Shown here: one piece after another, positions 53,376 to 64,000 of the stretch
Layout of the letters: every line of letters begins with the position of its first letter
How positions within the stretch are numbered: the stretch's first letter is position 1
From: Flaccisagitta enflata
Taxonomy: Eukaryota > Chaetognatha > Sagittoidea > Aphragmophora
Assembly: GCA_965153355.1 (NCBI GenBank)
Contig: OZ231128.1
Location: 12,648,001-12,712,000 of the forward strand
Reading direction: 5' to 3'
Length of the DNA stretch: 64,000 nt
Notes under the pieces: generated by a model
Database searches by the model: none
Seen by the model: the letters and a program-made list of their open reading frames with translations, nothing else
What the model was told of the DNA's origin: nothing
Made by a program: the position numbers and the translations under genes

Positions 53376-54062
53376 GATCTTACCCAATTATGCCAGTCCC
53401 GCTCGATTTTCACTACCAAACAAAAAATATGCAATGGACAAAGGATAGATGGATTATCAGATAGACGGACAAAACTGCAGGATGCAGCAATGCATGGGCA
53501 ATTTTCACAGTCAAATCATACTCTAGAAAAAAAAATATAATGATTAATTCACAGTTCTTAAAAAAGAAATCATATCTTTAGTATAAACTATTTATTTATT
53601 TGCATTGAGAATCATTTATGTGTTCAAAATCGGTTGGAAAAATTGAGAGAAAAAAAAAGAAAATCAGCCTCCATTCCTTGACTTATGAATGATCTTTTAT
53701 TCGTCAGTATTAGACAGAAGCACACAAACATACACACAGACTATACTAAGAACTATAAACTATTCTTCTAAAAACATATAAGACAGGGGCCATGTTCTTA
53801 AAAATACAAAATTTTACATTCAGAGAGAGATTAAGAATTTCCTGTAATGTTTTAAATTTGCTGTTCCTGTGCACTGCCACGTATAAGCTCAAAAAAAAAA
53901 TCTGAAATTTTTTGGAAAAAATTCTATCTTAGTCACTTTTTTTTTGACCACCCGTTATCTTTTAAGTTCATAAGATTCATGATGATAAGATTCAAAACGC
54001 GCAATTGGGCGCCACTTTAAGCTACTTTTGTTTATACAGTTTTTTTTCAGAACTGGCGACTC
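53276..54062. other. Intergenic, nothing recognised
   Basis: AT-rich with short A and T runs; no gene seen. Confidence 0.5.
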
Positions 54063-54285
54063 TTTTTTGGTCGCGTGCACGCGACTCTACAACCCGCTCT
54101 GTCCTTTGGTCTGTCTGTCGGTCACGCTTGGCTTTTTTTAGATTTACGGCATTCTAAGTCAATTTTAGTCATTTTAGGCTATCTAAAGTTTCTTTGAGTC
54201 AATTTACATTTAGTATCTTAGTCTTTTAGTCTTTTAGTCTTTTGGTCTTAACAACCGCACGCGATTATAAGGTGTTGGCCTTGTT
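54063..54285 (-). mobile_element. HINE-like element, subfamily D
   Basis: In its own sense: AACAAGGCCAACACCTTATA, ATCGCGTGCGG, a minisatellite core of AAGACTAAAAGACTAAA-type units, and the hairpin GTCGCGTGCACGCGAC. Confidence 0.72.
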
Positions 54286-54563
54286 TGACTCAAATATGAA
54301 TAAAAAGAGCCATTTGGCGATGGGATTTGTTTATCTCTCACCAAGCGAGGTTCTGGGGAGGTGCAGTCAGGCAGTTCTCCCAGTCGATTCACTCCGACAT
54401 AGATTGGGTGAACGAGGAAAAAAATACCGAGACAACAACTGTTTCCGGGTTTCCTCGCCTTTCAGTTCTTTCTTTTGCCGTCCTTGTCCTAGTTTTTGGT
54501 CCTCTACATCCACTAGAATACAGAATCAGCATTTTTATTAGGAGCAGATTGCACTATCGATTT

Positions 54564-54668
<105 letters not shown>

Positions 54669-55250
54669 CTTCTTCAGGAGCAGAAATACACGAAAATGGA
54701 AAGAAAGATAAATACCATGGACTGACCAACAGACCAACATTTACTACTCGACTCAATAACAAAGTCGCACTTTATAAGGCAAATTGTCTTATCGGATTTC
54801 AAAACAATCAATCAAAATCTTAGACCGTTAGAAAGCTCTTGAAAAGATCTTTCATTTGACTCAAATTTGGTAATTCTAGCTTCATTCATTTAGAAATGGC
54901 ATAAGAAGGAGTAGAAACATTGCCATTATCAGTTTGCAATCCCATTGAAAAATGAGCATTTTTACAAATTAGAAGATAACTTTGACAAGCTCTAGCTCCT
55001 AAACCGTTTGAGATACAGATCTGGGATTGGTCTATAATGAAAGAAAATTAGAAAATATTCAAAATCACTTCAACAGAAAAATGTTCAAATAATTTCTTTT
55101 TCTCATTCATCAACACAAAATAGGGTACGGATTTTTTTTAGTCGAGTAGAATATGGGTGATGTATCAGGAGTTACCAAACCTCTAATCGAATAATTGTAG
55201 GGGACAACCCGGGGAATAAGTGTCACATCCAATTATGTCGTGAGAGGTAA
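54669..55250. other. Intergenic, nothing recognised
   Basis: No supported feature. Confidence 0.5.
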
Positions 55251-55472
55251 ACAAGGCCAGATACACGGCTACCCCAATCGCATGCGGGTGAGCCGGGGCT
55301 ATGATTAAAGTCAGTGGAACATTTGGGCAGGAGCAACAAGGCCAAACCCCCATTAACGCCGAAAAAGTAAAGTGTGACGGACCGACGGACGGACGGACCG
55401 ACGGACCGACAGACGGACCAACGGACGGACCGACAAAGCGGGGTGTAGAGTCGCGTAGCACGCGACTAAAAA
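55251..55472 (+). mobile_element. HINE-like element, subfamily A, complete
   Basis: ACAAGGCCAGATACACGGCT, CGCATGCGGGTGAGCCGGGG, GGAC core, AGTCGCGTAGCACGCGACT plus AAAAA. Confidence 0.78.
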
Positions 55473-55869
55473 TCTGATGGAAATTGCCGATACGACAAAA
55501 ACGGCAGCGCGTTTGACATAGGGGTGGTACACTGGTACTCATGCTACGAAAATGCCATATGATAAATGAATGAACACTCACATTTGTGAAGGAATTCCTA
55601 GGAACACGAAGCAAACCCACCAACAGACGCTTCGGCCTATGTGGTCGGCGTATGTGGTCGCTTATGGACGACCACCATAAGCGCATTTATAAGTTTACGC
55701 GTGTGTATATAGGATGTAAAAAGAGGTAATGGCTCGGAACGGGCGAGACCGGGAGACCGACGACAAAAGACCGACGTCAGAGATTCTGGTGGGCGGAAAC
55801 GAATGATGAATTCCCAGCATTAAGACAAAGCGACGACACAACAACGCCCGCTATATATACATACACAGC

Positions 55870-56178
<309 letters not shown>

Positions 56179-56332
56179 TCATTACCACACGGATAAAAAA
56201 GACGCACTTTTTAATGGCTAATTTTGCCTATGAATCTTAATAAAACTGTCTCAACTAAAAAAGTTGAAATTGTTTCTGTATCTGTTTTATGGAAAGATAA
56301 GCAGGCTTTATTTTTAGTCGTGTTGTATGAGA

Positions 56333-56550
56333 ACAAGGCCGGATACACGGCTACCCCAGTCGCGTGTAGGTGGGCAGGGAGCCATAGTGAGGTCAGTGGA
56401 ACATTTGGGCAGAGAACAATGAGGCCAAAACCCCCATTAACAACGAAAAAGTAAAGTGTGACGAACCGACGGACGGACGGACGGACGGACCGACGAACAG
56501 ACGGACGGACCGACAAGCGGGGTGTAAATCGCGTAGCACGCGACTAAAAA
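56333..56550 (+). mobile_element. HINE-like element, subfamily A, complete
   Basis: ACAAGGCCGGATACACGGCT, CAGTCGCGTGTAGGTGGGCA, GGAC core, ATCGCGTAGCACGCGACT plus AAAAA. TTTTTAGTCGTG lies just upstream, so it may sit in or beside another copy. Confidence 0.78.
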
Positions 56551-57662
56551 CCGAAGAAGCGTTAGAATTTGCCTGATTCTTAGCAGCCGATGAGAAATGT
56601 GCAGAAACAGCCCCTGTGCACAAGCCAACCAGTACCTAGGTGAGGCCAGAAGCGTGAAAATCTAAAAAACAATAGTGTGTGACTTCCACGATAAAAGCTC
56701 GTTTTCCAAGGTTACAAAGGACAAAGTTAAAGGACAACTAATTAAAAACACTCTCCCAGCCCGACCCGAGTACAATGCTTTCTTATCTCTTACGCGTATG
56801 ACGGTTAATCTTTGAAGGTAGAAATTAGTGTTTCAAACCAGTTTTTGCATAATTAGTTGAACAAGCAAAGAACTACAAATACTTTTCTTAGGCAAATTAT
56901 CTCTAGGGACACTTGGTGTGTACATCTTTGTCATAAGCTGACCTTATAGGTACCTTTAGATATGTAAATTACATGAATAAGGCAAGAAAATCAAGGTTTT
57001 TATGAAATTTGGCTTACATTTTTTTTTCTTTTTCTGTGGTTGAAATTCTAAGACTTAAATGCAGCAAAATTTTGCATTTTCAAAAACATAGTTCTCTCTG
57101 TAATCGAATTTGGAAAGAGAACTATGTTTTTTATTTTCTCGCATTTTTATTTTCTATGCAAATTTAAAATTTCAACCTTCACACTCTGTCAGTTAACAAA
57201 AATGACGATTTTCCAGAAATTTGCAGTTGCACTTTCTTTATTAATGTGGCCATATTAAGTTGATTTTTGTATTAGAATGTGAATCATGCAAAATATTACT
57301 AAGATCAACCTTTTTCACTGATTTTTTTTTTATGCAATTTTATAATTTTACGTAGGTTCATATTTCTATTTTGACCGTCATTGGTTGTCTTCGGAGGCTC
57401 GCCGTCGTATGTAGGTCATTTTAGTGATTAATCAACAATCATGCACTCTCTCATTTGGTCGGTTCCGGGAAAGCACGCGCGTGTCTTTCTGTGCGAATAA
57501 CAATTGCGCAAACATCTGTTGCGAAATGAAAGGCCATCGATTTGTTAGAAATGGCAATCTATTATATGGTATGCGCTATGCAAGTTCGAACTGACATCGA
57601 GAGCGCGATACAAGTGTCTTTGCTTGGCTGTAAATTGGTTTATTGGTCTTTGCTTATCATTT
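56551..57662. other. Intergenic with a palindrome
   Basis: At about 57037-57178, GGTTGAAATT and AAAACATAGTTCTC are followed by their inversions GAGAACTATGTTTT and AATTTCAACC around a centre near 57110. It is probably a small palindromic MITE. Nothing else is recognised. Confidence 0.5.
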
Positions 57663-58217
57663 TCGGCGGCCCAAAAGGGACTGAGGTCCAGTTCAACACA
57701 AGCTGGGCGCTCATTCATGCATTCATTTGCTTGGCCGTTTATCTATGCGTTCCCTTCCCCATTCAGCCTTTCCAGGCCTCAACTGAGCCCTCCCAGGTCT
57801 TAACTCAGCCCTCTCAGGCCTCAGTTCAGCCCTCCCAGGTCTCTACTCGGCCCTCTCAAGCCTCAACTCAGCACTCCCAGGCCTCAACTCAGCCCTCCCA
57901 GGCCTCAACCCAGCCCTCCCAGGTCTCATCTCAGCCCTCTCAGGCCACAACCCAGCCCTCCCAGGCCGCAACTCAGCCCTCCCAGGCCTCAACTCAGCCC
58001 TCTCAGGCCTCAACTCAGCCCTCCCAGGCCTCAACTCAGCCCTAATGGTTGGTTGATCCGCTATTTTGTCTGTTTATGTCGAGGTATTGTCAGTCTAATC
58101 TCGAGCTTGTACAGAGCTCAATCAGTTGCTATTGTTGTTGTTGTTATTATTGTTGATGTTGCTGTTGTTGTTGTTGTTGTCGTCGTCGTCGTCGTCGTCG
58201 TTGTCGTCGTTGTCGTT

Positions 58218-58265
<48 letters not shown>

Positions 58266-58680
58266 ATTTTTGTTGTTATTTGTTGTTATTATTGTGTATT
58301 ATTGTTGTTGATATTGTTTATTGTTGTTGCTGTTGTTTTTATTGTTGTCATCATTGTCGTCATTGTTATTTATTGTTATTGTTGTTTATTTTGTTGTTGT
58401 TATTGTTTCTGTTGTTGTTGTTGTTGTTGTTAGTTGTTGTTACTGTTGTTGTTGTTGTTGTTACAGTTGTTATTTATTTATTTATTTATTTATTGTTGTT
58501 TTTATTGTTGTTATTGTTGTTGTTATTGTTGTTGTTGTCGTCATTGTCATCGTCATTGTTGTTGTTATTGTTGTTGTTGTGGTTTGTGGTTGTGGTTGTG
58601 GTTATTTATTTGTTGTTGTTGTTGTTATTGTTGTTGTTGTTGTTATTGTTATTGTTTATTGTTGTTTTTATTGTTGTGGA
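57663..58680 (+). repeat. Decayed foldback body and (TTG)n tract
   Basis: 57663-58045 has GGCGGCCCAAAAGGGACTGA followed by about 12 CTCAGGCCTCAACTCAGCCC units, read as a spurious Pro/Ser/Gln ORF. 58130-58680 is TTG/TCG triplets. Confidence 0.85.
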
Positions 58681-58905
58681 TGTCACGAAAGGGCTTAACG
58701 ATGTTCGTTGCACCTATGGCCTTGTCTCGAAGTGAATCTGGCAATCGAACAAATTTTTGGTGAGCATATAAAAGGAATTCCGTTGTCTTTCTGGTTTCTT
58801 TCTCTGGATTTTTTTTTTCGGTCTATATACTTTTAACGGGATATCATAGGTCATTAGCAAAACTGAGCCAAGCAAAGTAAACTCCTCAGTTAAAAACGGG
58901 AAGCG

Positions 58906-58910
58906 AGAGA

Positions 58911-58960
<50 letters not shown>
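58906..58960 (+). repeat. (GA)n microsatellite
   Basis: Pure GA, about 55 bp. Confidence 0.96.
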
Positions 58961-58963
<3 letters not shown>

Positions 58964-59557
58964 CAAACAAATCCATCGATTGAATAATCAAGACCCAAGG
59001 CAGCTTTAAAGCGTAAAAGCATGTCTGATTTGTGTATGCATTTGTGCAAGGTGGGGGAGGGGGGCAGTGGGCATTTACCCATCCATCTGTATTAACCCTG
59101 GACTACTCGTTTGGTCAACGCTATGTAGGCAGTGATATGGAGTCACAGACGGTTCAGTTCACTATAGAATAATTGTATGCAACAAATTTTGAGTTAGTGG
59201 TGACATCTGTAAAACAATCTGCCTTCACAGAACTCTTCTGAAGAAAACAGCCATATTATGCAGTTTCATTTGGTAAATATCAGAACTAACGAAAAATTCA
59301 TAGTTAGGCATTTTTTCATTTCGCATTTCATTTCTTTTGTTTTACATGGTATAAAAATAATCAGCAACATAGATAGATATTGAACATCTATATCAGCGAT
59401 ATTTGCATCATGATACAGAGAAAGATGCTCAAAATATTGGACATTTGAAATAAGACTGCAATATGCAAATCAGTTTTCTCTCCGGTCAACTCACGTTCAG
59501 TCTTACCTCCTCATAATGGAGAAGAGATGATTCTTACAAATTAGAATAAATGGTTTC
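58961..59557. other. Intergenic, nothing recognised
   Basis: No supported feature. Confidence 0.5.
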
Positions 59558-59771
59558 ATTTTTAGTTGATGACACATAACTCTGTAAGAGGCTTTGTCTG
59601 TTGGTCCTTTGGGCTGGTGGTCCGTCAGAGGTCATCAAGTTGAAAAGTGGGAGAATGAGCATTTTAAATTCTTATTGTGTACGTTTGAGTTTGGGGGGTG
59701 GGTTTGGGTGTGGGGGTTTGATGCCCCTGCCCACCCGTCCGCAACAATAGTGTGACCCCGCGTCACTTGTT
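59558..59771 (-). mobile_element. HINE-like element, subfamily B
   Basis: In its own sense: AACAAGTGACGCGGGGTCAC, TTGTTGCGGACGGGTGGGCA, and a decayed 3' hairpin end. A further fragment (AGTAGCAGTCACGCGACTTT) follows at 59772-59850. Confidence 0.72.
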
Positions 59772-60091
59772 AGTAGCAGTCACGCGACTTTATACAATGA
59801 TGTGTCGGGTCATCAGCCACTTGGTTAGTCCGTCGGTTGGTCCTCCCAAAATCATATTGAAATATGATTTCTTGACCTTTCATGATATCATGTCAAGGAT
59901 ATACTGAGCTGTTTATATGCAAAGTGTGAGTATAAAAAGATTTAGTGTATTACTGTGTAGTACTGCGCAATGCTGTGTAGCAAAACCTTACACGACTGTG
60001 CCCTGCATTGGGCCGGGTGGGGGGGGGGTGATTTTTGCTGAAAACTTGTTTACGGTTTTTCTTTGAACCCAGTATTTCTGTTCGTCTGTTG

Positions 60092-60317
60092 TCTCAGTTG
60101 CGTGCACGCGACTCTGTCTGTTGGCCCCTCAGTCCATCTGTCCATCTGTCCATCACTCATTCCTTCCATCCATTCGTTTGTCCGTCCATCCATCCGTATG
60201 TTCATCCCTCCATTCACCCATCTGTAACAACTGTTTTGCAATTCTGCTCTTGCCCAAATGCTTGGTTTGCGTCTTTTTCACTGCCCGCGACTTGGGTTGC
60301 CATTTATCTGGCCTTGT
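60092..60317 (-). mobile_element. HINE-like element, first of a tandem pair
   Basis: Hairpin GTTGCGTGCACGCGAC at the left, GTCC/ATCC core, GCCCGCGACTTGGGTTGCCA and ATCTGGCCTTGTT at the right, which passes directly into the next copy. Confidence 0.68.
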
Positions 60318-60787
60318 TTTTAGTCGCGTGCACGATACTCTACACCTTGCCATGTCAGTCGGTAGGTCGGTAGGTCGGTCCGTTGGTCGGTCCATCCGTC
60401 CGTCCATCACATTTCTAAAATTATGACTTTTTAAGGTTTTTTAAGGTAATTTATGGTACTCTAGGGTATTTCAGAATGCTTTAGGGTACTTCCAGGATAC
60501 TTTAAGGTACTTTAGGAATTATAAGTTGTTCTGGAGTAATTGGGGTACTTTTTAGGGTACTTTCGGATATTTTTGGGTACTTTTTGGTATTTTTTGGTAT
60601 TCTTTGGTATTTTTTGGCATTTTTGGGTATTTTTGGGTATTTCTGGGTATTGTAAGGTATTTTGGGTATCGTATCGTATCGATATTATATTGTATCGACA
60701 TTGTATCGACATTGTATCAATACATATCGCACGGCCTTTTGTTTGTCATTTCCGGACGCACGCGACTGTTGCCCTCTTGGGCTTGTT
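60318..60787 (-). mobile_element. HINE-like element with an ~11-bp minisatellite core
   Basis: Left end TTTAGTCGCGTGCACG, GTCC core, then about 300 bp of TTTTAGGGTACTT and TTTTTGGGTATTT units and a TATCGACATTG patch. In its own sense the 5' end is AACAAGCCCAAGAGGGCAAC and AGTCGCGTGCGTCCGG. Confidence 0.7.
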
Positions 60788-61312
60788 TTTCTTCATCTTC
60801 TTCTTTTTCTTTGGAAGATAGGGAGTCTCTTGAAGCAATTTCTTTACATTATTGCCCCTTCCAAATGACTAAAAATTCCCTGCCATGTATTTAGCCTATA
60901 AGCTGCAAAAATTCATCCTCTTATCATCTAAATCTGCAATCAGAAAATAGCCTGTAATATACAGCGAGTTTTCTGAGATGAAGCCTAGAGCCTTCTAGGC
61001 TTCTACCTCTTCGTTAACCTTCCAGTTATTATAGCTCAATTTGCGGCGCAATAATCGATAATTCCACCAGTCAATAATCCACTTTACGCAAATGCACCTG
61101 ACGCAAACGCATTTTCGCAGTCGCGCTCGATTCCATCAAAGAATGCCTTTAAGCACGACGTGCCATTCATGACACGGACTGGCGCAGGGATGATCAGTTT
61201 AATAAAGTCTTTTTAACTTGCAGTAAAAGAATCGAAAACAACCGCTGTAATGGCGCATCTCAGATGATGAATACATTTTATCACGCTTTTTTTCCGACGA
61301 TGAAAAAAAGTG
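60788..61312. other. Intergenic, upstream of the tyrosinase exon
   Basis: No promoter motif that I can support and no gene. Confidence 0.45.
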
Positions 61313-61724
61313 CAGACCAAAGTAAAATACATGAAGTTAACCCCCAAAAACTGTAGCACCCCCCCATTGAAGAAACATATAAGATATGGAATGGAAGCTT
61401 ATACCAATGCAAATATCCTCTTCAGAACGATTTCAGAATTTCATTCCCAGTTAAAAGTTGTTGCTATAAAAAGTAGCAAAAAATTCCACAATTCAAAAAA
61501 TGTTATTTTAAGCTACTTTTTAAGCTGTAACTCAATATTGGGAATGAAATTCCAAAATCGCTCTGATGAGGCCAGTAGTATCAATATAAGCTGCAATTCC
61601 CTATGTTATATGCCTTTCTTCATTCAGCAGCTGAGGCTCTCCTTTCTTCATTCAGCAGCTGAGGCTCTAGTGGGGGTGCTACAATTTTTGGGGGGGTTAA
61701 CTTCTTATATTTCGCTTTCGTCTG
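61313..61724. mobile_element. 412-bp palindromic MITE
   Basis: CAGACCAAAGTAAAATACAT and AAGTTAACCCCCAAAAAC at the left are inverted at the right. Inner arms (TTCAGAATTTCATTCCCAG and TGGGAATGAAATTCCAAAA) continue the inversion toward the centre. The ORF across it is an artefact. Confidence 0.88.
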
Positions 61725-61818
61725 TATTTGTATCCGTCCCACTAGAAAACGATAAAAACCTTCCATGATGATATATAGAATCCTTCTTTCATCCGTAGGC
61801 TTTTCTTTTCCAACAGTC

Positions 61819-62100
61819 ATGATGTCATTTGTTTATTTTGCATCATCATTGTTGTTGTTGTTGTCGTTGGTGGTTTTGTCTTTCGGACAAATCCCGCGCA
61901 AATGCGCCGTCGACTCGAGCATCGCTGAAGGTCGTTGCTGCCCCGAAGGCGTCGACGGATCTCCTTGCAACGTCGCGTCAGGCAGAGGAAGATGCGGAAG
62001 TCTGGAAACACCCGACAGATACAAAAGCAATCTCATCGAGAGATTTCCCGATGTCACTTTCGATGACAGATTTCAATGGCCCTGGAGGGCATTTCAAAAG
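61819..62100 (+). CDS. Tyrosinase-family protein, first coding exon
   Basis: Starting at the ATG at 61819 (a second is at 61822) it encodes 94 residues and ends at AAG|GTAGGA in phase 0. A signal peptide (hydrophobic residues 4-22, SFG|QIPRKC) is followed by CAVDSSIAEGRCCPEG, DGSPCNVASGRGRC and DDRFQWPWRAFQK. FPR-C, CCP, SPC, SGRG-C and DDR-WP in this order are the N-terminal Cys-rich region of tyrosinase/TYRP copper oxidases, which oxidise phenols to quinones in melanin or cuticle/shell chemistry. The His-rich copper sites lie in later exons, not seen. CAG at 61814-61816 could be an acceptor of a 5' UTR intron. Confidence 0.85.
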
Positions 62101-62201
62101 GTAGGATATGTAAATAAGGGCTCGGAAAGGATATGGTCTTGATGGCAGGGAATGACTGCAGTGTGCGTGTGGTAAAACATCATTTGATTGAATGAAAACC
62201 G

Positions 62202-62788
62202 TTTTTAGTCGCGTGCACGTGACTCTACAATCCGCTCTGTTGGTCAGTCTGTTGGTTGGTCCGTCCATCCGTCGGAAAAACTTTGTTTTTTCGGGGTTTA
62301 TTACGTTTTTACATCATTTTTTGTAATTGTGTCCCCTCATTGTTTCCCGACATTGCGTCCCGACATTGTGTGCCAACATTGTGTGCCAACATTGTGTCCA
62401 GACATTGTGTCCCGACATGGTGTCCCGACATAGTGTCCCGCCATAGTGTCCCAATATTGTGTCCCGTCATTTTGTCCCAACATTGTGTCCTAAAATTGTG
62501 TCCCTACATTGTGTCCCGACATTGTGACACGACATTGTGTCCTGACATTGTGTCCCGACATTGTGTCCCGAGATTGTGCCCCAACATTTAGTCCCGACAA
62601 TGTGAACCGCAATTGTGTCCCAACATTTTGTCCCAATATTTTGTCCCAACATTATGTCCCGACAATGTGTCCCAACATTGTGTCTTGACATTGTGTCCCA
62701 ACATCGTGTTCCAACAATGTGTGCCAATATTGTGTCCCGACATTGTGTCCCAACATTTTGTCCCCACATTGTGTCCCGACATTGTGCC
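62202..62788 (-). mobile_element. HINE-like 3' end plus 13-bp minisatellite
   Basis: Hairpin AGTCGCGTGCACGTGACT and GTCC-type core at the left, then about 34 units of ACATTGTGTCCCG or CCA (62338-62788). The 5' end of the element is not recognisable. It lies in the first tyrosinase intron. Confidence 0.8.
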
Positions 62789-63296
62789 AATGTGCCAAAA
62801 CAGCTCGCAAATAAGAATAATTGGACGAACTATTAGACAGGCAGATAGACGAATGGACCAACAAATATGGCAAGGTATAGATTTGCTTGTTTACAACAAA
62901 AACATATGATCAGAATTTTTATAACTTCAAAGGTAGGTGGTTGCTGAATACATAGTCTGACTATCATGAAATTTTACATGCAAAAATAACAGATCAAGAT
63001 TCTTTAGATCTTTTTGCAGAAGTTGAATTGAGTTCTTAGAAGCTGATATTTATCAATTCTTTATCATGAGAGAAATGTGGTTACGTTACCAACGGTGCAA
63101 TCCTGGTTGTCAGGATAATAGAAAAAAAGTTATTACCCTGACTTTCTCTCTTACACTATTTCGACGGAAAAGCTAACAACTTTGTTGAAGCCTTCACTCA
63201 TCATCTTTTTAAGGTGGCCAGTTCGAAGGGAGTGACCGCGTTGCTATATTTTATGAGCGCTCAAGGGTTGAGTCTGAGAACAAAACATGTTTGTGA
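62789..63296. other. Tyrosinase intron, nothing recognised
   Basis: I looked for the next Cys-rich tyrosinase exon and did not find it. Confidence 0.45.
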
Positions 63297-63463
63297 CTTT
63301 TTAGTTGCGGGCACGCGACTCTACACCTTGCCGTGTCGGTCAGTCCGTCTGTCCAATCCCCATCCGTCCCGTCCGTCAAAATATTTCTAAAATTGCAAGA
63401 CGTTTTTGCATTATTGCTCCTGTCCAACCGTCCGCGACTGGATTGCCGCGTATCCGGCCTTGT
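63297..63463 (-). mobile_element. HINE-like element, subfamily C
   Basis: Plus strand: TTTTTAGTTGCGGGCACGCG at the left, GTCC core, CCGTCCGCGACTGGATTGCC and GTATCCGGCCTTGT at the right. Confidence 0.72.
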
Positions 63464-64000
63464 CTCTTTTAAGTGGCGGAAATCGTCGTGACCTTTTTTA
63501 CCCTAACTTTGAAAGCTCATATCTCTTGAACGGATTGACCGATTGTCTTGATTTTTTGTACGGTATCATTATTTGACCTTGTTTACCGATGTGTGAAGTT
63601 ACAAGAAATTTCAGATGATGCAACCACCCGAACCAGCCTACCTATCCAAAAATTTCAAATTAGCGTAGCCAAAAAAATATTCCACAAAATTTTCTGGAAT
63701 TTTGCATGAACAACCATCCTACCTCTGGACAAATCCTGAGTAAGTTGTACGGTGATCACGTTTAATCTCACCCCTTAATAACAATTTTGCTCAAGGCCAT
63801 TTTCTTCTTGGCTACAGAGTCCTTGGTTGAGCCTCTAACATGAAATATTTATGACAAATCCATCCTTCACTTCTATCCCGCGAACAGGATTGTGTTTTTA
63901 ATCCAAAGCGAGAATATCTTTCTTGTTAAAAAAAAATAAATGATTTTGTTCCTTTGAATTTCTTCCACGCTAACACTCGATTACTGCCCTGCCAGAAACT
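63464..64000. other. Tyrosinase intron, nothing recognised
   Basis: No exon or repeat supported to the end of the window. Confidence 0.45.

Noticed and set aside
57542-58045. 167-codon Pro/Ser/Gln repeat ORF resembling a mucin-like protein
   Set aside because: It reads through a decayed GC-rich foldback element body (CTCAGGCCTCAACTCAGCCC units); the arms of the element are recognisable at its left.

Overview
The window is repeat-choked animal DNA, most likely from a marine invertebrate; I cannot fix the phylum. Evidence for an animal: a GT-AG intron-split SLC6-family transporter gene, the first coding exon of a tyrosinase with a signal peptide, remains of three non-LTR retrotransposons, palindromic MITEs, and short elements with (GGAC)n cores that resemble the Helentron-derived 'pearl/HINE' elements known from bivalves and flies. 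No prokaryotic gene organisation is visible.

Layout. 1-5530: a decayed LINE interrupted by two later insertions. 6988-34644 (+): twelve 3' exons of an SLC6 transporter of the B0AT/NTT4 (SLC6A15-A20) type, about 524 residues from the end of TM3 to the stop. The exons encoding TM1 and TM2 must lie left of the window. 34696-61312: intergenic DNA holding HINE-like elements, GC-rich foldback elements, MITEs, long microsatellites and a LINE with an uninterrupted RT frame (48655-50888). 61819-62100 (+): first coding exon of a tyrosinase-family gene whose other exons are outside the window. No RNA gene was recognised.

The most striking feature is at the exon borders of the SLC6 gene. Five of its twelve exons have copies of their own edge, including the splice site, in the neighbouring intron: the head and acceptor of the TM3 exon (4 copies), the head of the EL4 exon (1), the tail and donor of the TM8 exon (11 in two blocks), the tail and donor of the TM9 exon (about 15), and a diverged tail of the TM12 exon (1). 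Because the duplicated borders read AG|GT, each array unit is itself bounded by GT...AG, like a tiny intron or a recursive-splicing point. Long (GA)n tracts also start directly at three donors and (CT)n tracts end at or near several acceptors.

A second signal is in the dispersed HINE-like family. Subfamilies differ in sequence but keep a 5' hairpin after AACAA and a 3' hairpin before AAAAA. The 5' subterminal motif changes together with the 3' hairpin arm, which is compensatory covariation. Two copies end about 14 nt from SLC6 acceptors. A separate GC-rich foldback family with variable minisatellite bodies is nested in a LINE, in a HINE-like element and in itself, giving a relative insertion history.
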